Assembly (NCBI GenBank): GCA_947629215.1
Contig: CANRCU010000074.1
Span: 1 to 9,224 of the forward strand
Reading direction: 5' to 3'
Source: an uncultured Clostridia bacterium
GTDB lineage: Bacteria > Bacillota > Clostridia > Lachnospirales > CAG-274
DNA: 9,224 nucleotides
Shown here one piece after another: positions 5,913-9,224 of this stretch (positions are counted from its first letter, which is position 1; every line of letters starts with the position of its first letter). Under the pieces are notes generated by a model, which saw only the letters and a list, made by a program, of their open reading frames with translations, made no database searches and was not told the origin of the DNA. A program made the position numbers and the translations under genes.

Positions 5913-7124
5913 TTAGTCTGTTGTTTTTTTGTTTAAATTAAATTCTTCTTCCGCCTGTTCAATTCGCTTTTGTATTTGCTCAACAGTAGGAAGTTGATTT
6001 TGTATTTCCTTTAATTTGATTTTATCGTATGATGCGACACCCATAGGAGTTTGAATACCTTGAAATGCCCACTGTACTTCTGTCTGATTTTTGTCTTTAC
6101 AAATCAAAAGACCTATCGTTGGGTTTTCATCTGCCGTTTTAATCAATTCATTTACCGCATTTACATAAAAGTTGAGTTTTCCTGCAAATTCAGGCTCAAA
6201 AGATGCTGCTTTTAATTCAATAACAACATAACATTTTAAATGTATGTGATAAAAAAGCATATCAATTTTTCGTGTTTTACCCGCAACAACTATCTCTTTT
6301 TGTCTGCCTACAAATGCAAAACCTGTGCCGAGTTCCAACAAAAACCTTGTTATATTTTGTTCTAAAGCGGTTTCCAATTCGCTTTCGGCATATCCTTTTG
6401 GCAGTTCAACAAAACTTAAATCATAAGTATCTTTGATAATTTCCTGTGCAAGCCTTCCTTGTACTTCGGGCAGCATTTCCGAAAAGTTTGTTAAGGCACT
6501 TCCGATATTATGGTACATATCGGCTTTAATACAATCGATCAATGCTCTGCGGCTCCAACCTTCGGTTATTGTTTTTTCGATATAAAACAATGCTTCTTCG
6601 ACTGTATTTGCCTTTGTTATTATTTGCAGGTGATGTCCCCAAGGCACATACGCAAAAATTTTAGGGAAATCTAATTCTACAACAAGTTGTTGTAGTTTTT
6701 GCTCTGAAGTATTTATACCAATTTGTTCAAGTCTTGTAGAATTAGAAAAAACTCTTTTTTCCATTTCTACAACAAGTTGTTGTAGTTTTTCATTTCCGCA
6801 TTGTGAATAGAAAGAATACCATCTTTTCATATACCAAAGATTTGATACGCTAAAACCTTTTACAGAAGGGAATTCGCTCTGCAAATCAAGGCTTAATTGT
6901 TCAACAATACCGTTTCCCCATTTTTCCTCGATCTTACGTTTTACAATATCTCTGCCCAACTGCCAATTAAACAAAAGCTGTTCCGAATTAACTCTTAATG
7001 CAGCTTTTATCTGAATATTCCTAAAACGGTCTTTTATATCGTGTATCCATTTTATATAATCGTTGTCCAAATATATATCGTGAGAGCTTACAAGAATAGG
7101 CTTATCATTATTCTGCTTGTTCAT
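5913..7124 (-). CDS. DUF1016/YhcG-type PDDEXK nuclease-domain protein
   Basis: The protein has 403 residues. I chose the ATG at 7124 because GGAGG (7133-7137) precedes it by 8 bases; an in-frame ATG at 7139 contains that site and would add five residues. The N-terminal DUF1016-type domain, about 25-110, is helical (NWQLGRDIVKRKIEEKWG, then GFSVSNLWYMKRWY). VPWGHHLQII at about 160-169 is a family hallmark. The C-terminal PDDEXK domain, about 235-380, shows KIDMLFYH (D288) and VVIELKAASFEPEFAGKLNFY (E303, K305), the expected acid and E-x-K pair. KLQQLVVE occurs twice, 30 residues apart, encoded by identical palindromic DNA. The family is widespread, often near restriction systems and mobile elements, and is suspected of nucleic-acid cleavage; its biological role is not established. 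It has its own promoter and terminator, so it looks like a cassette placed next to topB. Confidence 0.88.
   Translation of the reverse strand: MNKQNNDKPILVSSHDIYLDNDYIKWIHDIKDRFRNIQIKAALRVNSEQLLFNWQLGRDIVKRKIEEKWGNGIVEQLSLDLQSEFPSVKGFSVSNLWYMKRWYSFYSQCGNEKLQQLVVEMEKRVFSNSTRLEQIGINTSEQKLQQLVVELDFPKIFAYVPWGHHLQIITKANTVEEALFYIEKTITEGWSRRALIDCIKADMYHNIGSALTNFSEMLPEVQGRLAQEIIKDTYDLSFVELPKGYAESELETALEQNITRFLLELGTGFAFVGRQKEIVVAGKTRKIDMLFYHIHLKCYVVIELKAASFEPEFAGKLNFYVNAVNELIKTADENPTIGLLICKDKNQTEVQWAFQGIQTPMGVASYDKIKLKEIQNQLPTVEQIQKRIEQAEEEFNLNKKTTD
6675..6700. repeat. Palindromic direct repeat, copy A, inside the nuclease gene
   Basis: The core CTACAACAAGTTGTTGTAG (6677-6695) is a palindrome with nine-base arms around one centre base. 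It sits in a 26-base stretch identical to copy B at 6765-6790. It encodes the second KLQQLVVE segment of the nuclease. Confidence 0.92.
6765..6790. repeat. Palindromic direct repeat, copy B, inside the nuclease gene
   Basis: This copy is identical to copy A over 26 bases and begins exactly 90 bases (30 codons) away, so both are in the same frame. The core palindrome is at 6767-6785. It encodes the first KLQQLVVE segment. Confidence 0.92.
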
Positions 7125-7132
7125 CTCTATTA

Positions 7133-7137
7133 CCTCC
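7133..7137 (-). promoter_or_regulatory. Ribosome binding site that sets the nuclease start at 7124
   Basis: The minus strand reads GGAGG, then TAATAGAG, then ATG at 7124. The alternative ATG at 7139 overlaps the GGAGG itself and has no site of its own before it, so it is unlikely to be the start. Confidence 0.8.
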
Positions 7138-7156
7138 ATATCAAGAAATTATATAT

Positions 7157-7186
7157 ATTTTACCATATTATAATGAAATGCCGCAA
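7157..7186 (-). promoter_or_regulatory. Extended -10 promoter of the nuclease gene
   Basis: On the minus strand TAAAAT (7157-7162) is preceded by TGG, giving a TGn extended -10. A weak -35 box TTGCGG (7181-7186) lies 18 bases upstream. The region is very A+T-rich and sits between two genes of different apparent function. A second TATAAT nearby lacks a well-placed -35. Transcription would begin about 7150, shortly before the ribosome binding site. Confidence 0.55.
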
Positions 7187-7214
7187 CATAAATTTTAAAA
7201 ATCAAATATGTGTT

Positions 7215-8030
7215 TTAACCGTTTATCCACCAATCAAAAACATCCTGTGCCGTGTTCCATTCAATGTTTGACTCAAGACCTTTTTCCTTGCGCCTTTCAA
7301 GCATACGCCCGAAAGCTCTTATATACATTTCTTTATACTTCGGAAAGACCTCAAACTCAAAGATCCTGTGCTTGCTTGCCATCGGGCAGCCGATACAGCC
7401 AACACGGTGAAAACCCATATCATAGAGAGGATTATGATATTTACATTCATTTTTATAGAAGTCAAGCACTTCATCATCCGTAAAATCTATGATAGGATTG
7501 ACTATCGTTTTAGCCTGTATTTGACAGCGTTCAAATAGCTTGCGCTTATCGTCATTGTCATTCATTAAAACGATTTTTTTATCCCTGTTGGTGTGCGTAT
7601 CTTCATATATGCCCCTTGTTTTTCTGCGCTTTACGCTTTCAGCCCATCTAACACCCGTTGCGATCATACGGTGTTTACAGTTACTTTCTTTGAGTTCACG
7701 GCAGCAGTAGCGTATAACTCTTGTCGGAGGTATACACTTGTGGGGTATCAGCTGCCACATACTCATTTTGGGATAATCAATATGGCACTTTATGCCTTTT
7801 TCTTCCATATCCTTGAACACCTGTTTGACGTGTCGGACGGTCTGGGGTGCATCCGCCGTTGTCAAGCTGTGATCAAGTTCAAATTCAATGCCGCTGCGTA
7901 ACGCCAATTCAAGCAAAAGATCGCTGTCTTTTCCACCCGAATATGTGATAATTATGGGCTTTTGATATGTAGCAAGGCTCATTTCGCCCGCTGTTTTAAG
8001 TCTTTCTATCGCTGTTTTTTCTTTATCCAT
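7215..8030 (-). CDS. PP-loop ATPase / PAPS-reductase-like protein with APS-reductase-type cysteines
   Basis: The protein has 271 residues. The PP-loop SGGKDS (31-36) marks an ATP-pyrophosphatase of the PAPS/APS reductase superfamily, which adenylates or reduces substrates in sulfur chemistry. YCCRELK gives C109-C110, and RVGCIGCP gives C212 and C215. This CC...CxxC arrangement is the one that holds a [4Fe-4S] cluster in APS reductases. NPIIDFTDDEVLDFY and NPLYDMGFHRVGC also fit the superfamily. The C-terminal catalytic cysteine motif of true sulfonucleotide reductases (ECGLH-like) is absent, since the protein ends in DVFDWWING. A role in sulfate assimilation is therefore doubtful. DndC, which thiolates DNA backbones, and IbrA-type proteins are relatives to consider, but no Dnd partner is visible. 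AAAGGA at 8038-8043 lies seven bases before the ATG. A terminator lies just upstream, and the radical SAM gene beyond it. Confidence 0.88.
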   Translation of the reverse strand: MDKEKTAIERLKTAGEMSLATYQKPIIITYSGGKDSDLLLELALRSGIEFELDHSLTTADAPQTVRHVKQVFKDMEEKGIKCHIDYPKMSMWQLIPHKCIPPTRVIRYCCRELKESNCKHRMIATGVRWAESVKRRKTRGIYEDTHTNRDKKIVLMNDNDDKRKLFERCQIQAKTIVNPIIDFTDDEVLDFYKNECKYHNPLYDMGFHRVGCIGCPMASKHRIFEFEVFPKYKEMYIRAFGRMLERRKEKGLESNIEWNTAQDVFDWWING

Positions 8031-8057
8031 TTATTAGTCCTTTCTTGAAATTTGCAT

Positions 8058-8086
8058 AAAAAAAAGCCGAATTGTTAAACTCGGCT
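8058..8086 (-). terminator. Intrinsic terminator after the radical SAM gene
   Basis: In minus-strand RNA a nine-pair stem (AGCCGAGTT with AATTCGGCT, one pair G-U) closes a TAAC loop and runs straight into seven T. It lies 22 bases after the radical SAM stop and about 28 bases before the next start codon. I see no clear promoter in between. Confidence 0.88.
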
Positions 8087-8107
8087 CAAAATGTGTGATG
8101 TTATATT

Positions 8108-9224
8108 TTATTTCGGTAAAATGTCACCGCAAAAATTAAAGTATGCGTTTGCTATTTCGGGATAATCAGCGGTAAATTCGTCTAAATACCGCCACGCTGC
8201 ACCTTTGGGCAGACCGCTTTTTTCGTATGCAATATAATCTTTGCCGTGAAGTTCTATGCCTTTTCTGTTCATACCTCTTTGCTTGCTGAAAACGGCAAAC
8301 GTTACTTTCCTAAACATATTAGGCTGATTACACCAAGCGGCAGCGTTTAAGTATATTCCTCTGTATTTACTCTCTTTGTACTTTTCAAAGCGCATCACAT
8401 ACGGCAAACAGTTATATTCCGCAAGTATTTTTATTCGCTCAAAAAGGTTTATTATATCCTGTTTCCAAAAATCGCTGTCATAAACACCTTTTTCATCATA
8501 TCCGCATAAAACATAAAATTTTATGCGTTCATCGGTGTATCTGCGTATCATTTTCAGTTTGGATATAATAATTTCCTTATCCTTTATGTTGTCAAAGGCA
8601 AATATCTTGTCTTTTGCATACTTTGATTTTTTAAACAGATATTCGCATTTTTCGTCTGTTAAAAGCCTTTCATCAACACCTTGCTTATATTGAAAACGCT
8701 TACCCGTTGCAATAAGATCGTCAAAAACCTTTTTCCAATCTTTGCAGGCAAATATATTATCGTCAAGCAAGCATATATACGGTCTTGTTTCGTCCAAAAA
8801 TTCTTTGACGGGAGAGTGCAGCTTGCTTGCCGTATAGTTTTTATTTACACAAAAACTGCACCGTCTTATACAGCCCCTTGTTGTGTAGCCTATTGAAAAA
8901 TCGGTGTAGTATGTAAAATTGCTTTTCTTTTCTCCGCCGTCTATCCTGCTTTTTACAAAATCATCGTATAAGTGATAATCGGGCATACAATGCTCAATAT
9001 CATCAGGCAGCGGCTCGGCTTTATCATAGAAAAAGCCCGTACCGTCGTATTTTACATTAGGCAGCTTTAAAACATCATCGGGAATTTCCGTTGCGGTAAA
9101 TACTTTTGAAATATAAATAAGGTCATAATCGTTCAGATCTTCATAACACATAAGAAGTTTGACGTTATGACCTTTATTCTTGTAATAACCGCTTATCTTC
9201 ATACACACCAAGTTTGGAAAACGG
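8108..9224 (-). CDS. Radical SAM protein with degenerate B12-binding-like N-terminus, 5' end outside the window
   Basis: A stop-free frame runs through the right edge. Residues encoded before the first possible start (a TTG at 9211) read RFPNLVCMKISGYYKNKGHNVK, a well-known N-terminal pattern in this family (FPNLA.MK.S.YHK..GH.V), so the true start lies beyond 9224. The N-terminal part resembles a Rossmann-like B12-binding fold (YDLIYISKVFTATE, then a GTGF loop) without an obvious cobalamin-binding histidine. The radical SAM cluster motif is GYTTRGCIRRCSFC; counted from the TTG, the CxxxCxxC cysteines are C114, C118 and C121. It is followed by LLDDNIFA and a TIM-barrel-like region. Such enzymes bind [4Fe-4S] and S-adenosylmethionine and start radical reactions. 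This subgroup occurs in phages and ICEs, with no known substrate as far as I recall. It lies upstream of the PAPS-reductase-like gene, separated from it by a terminator. Confidence 0.87.
   Translation of the reverse strand, partial: RFPNLVCMKISGYYKNKGHNVKLLMCYEDLNDYDLIYISKVFTATEIPDDVLKLPNVKYDGTGFFYDKAEPLPDDIEHCMPDYHLYDDFVKSRIDGGEKKSNFTYYTDFSIGYTTRGCIRRCSFCVNKNYTASKLHSPVKEFLDETRPYICLLDDNIFACKDWKKVFDDLIATGKRFQYKQGVDERLLTDEKCEYLFKKSKYAKDKIFAFDNIKDKEIIISKLKMIRRYTDERIKFYVLCGYDEKGVYDSDFWKQDIINLFERIKILAEYNCLPYVMRFEKYKESKYRGIYLNAAAWCNQPNMFRKVTFAVFSKQRGMNRKGIELHGKDYIAYEKSGLPKGAAWRYLDEFTADYPEIANAYFNFCGDILPK

Noticed and set aside
7215..8030. Calling the PP-loop gene dndC or cysH
   Set aside because: The protein lacks the C-terminal catalytic cysteine of CysH, and no dndB, dndD or dndE partner is visible, so only a superfamily name is justified.
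9209..9211. TTG at 9211 as the start of the radical SAM gene
   Set aside because: Codons upstream of it (RFPN) match the family's conserved N-terminal pattern and the frame is open to the window edge, so the start is outside the window.

Overview
The window looks like part of the backbone of an integrative conjugative element (ICE) or related mobile element from a low-GC Firmicute, most likely a gut Clostridia. The basis is the A+T-rich sequence, strong AGGAGG-type ribosome binding sites, and recognisable ICE genes: a topB-type topoisomerase III, a small adenine methylase with an NPPF motif, a large polyvalent protein and a TnpV protein. I cannot name a species. Every gene I can support is on the minus strand, so transcription runs from right (9224) to left (1). 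No gene-free stretch exceeds about 150 bases, and I see no tRNA, rRNA, CRISPR array, complete insertion sequence or att site.

Right part (9224 to 5862) carries what look like accessory genes. They are a radical SAM protein cut by the window edge, a PP-loop/PAPS-reductase-like protein with an APS-reductase-type CC...CxxC cysteine set but no C-terminal reductase cysteine, and a DUF1016/YhcG-type PDDEXK nuclease. The radical SAM gene and the nuclease gene are each followed by a convincing intrinsic terminator. The nuclease also has its own extended -10 promoter, so it looks like a self-contained cassette. It contains two copies of a 19-base palindrome exactly 90 bases apart and in frame.

Middle part (5851 to 1781) is a tight operon: topoisomerase III, small methylase-like protein, Sel1-repeat protein, and a single-pass membrane protein. 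The junctions are a 12-base gap, a 23-base overlap and a 2-base gap, which suggests coordinated translation.

Left part (1634 to 1) has a near-consensus sigma-A promoter driving the 5' part of a long open frame of at least 544 codons that runs off the left edge. It begins with the N-terminal domain seen in large ICE methylase/helicase-type polyvalent proteins. Its low-complexity linker is encoded by the same DNA as a complete TnpV protein read in the +1 frame. This two-protein overlap is the most striking item in the window. The best candidates for an undescribed system are the tnpV overprint and the radical SAM plus PAPS-reductase-like pair.
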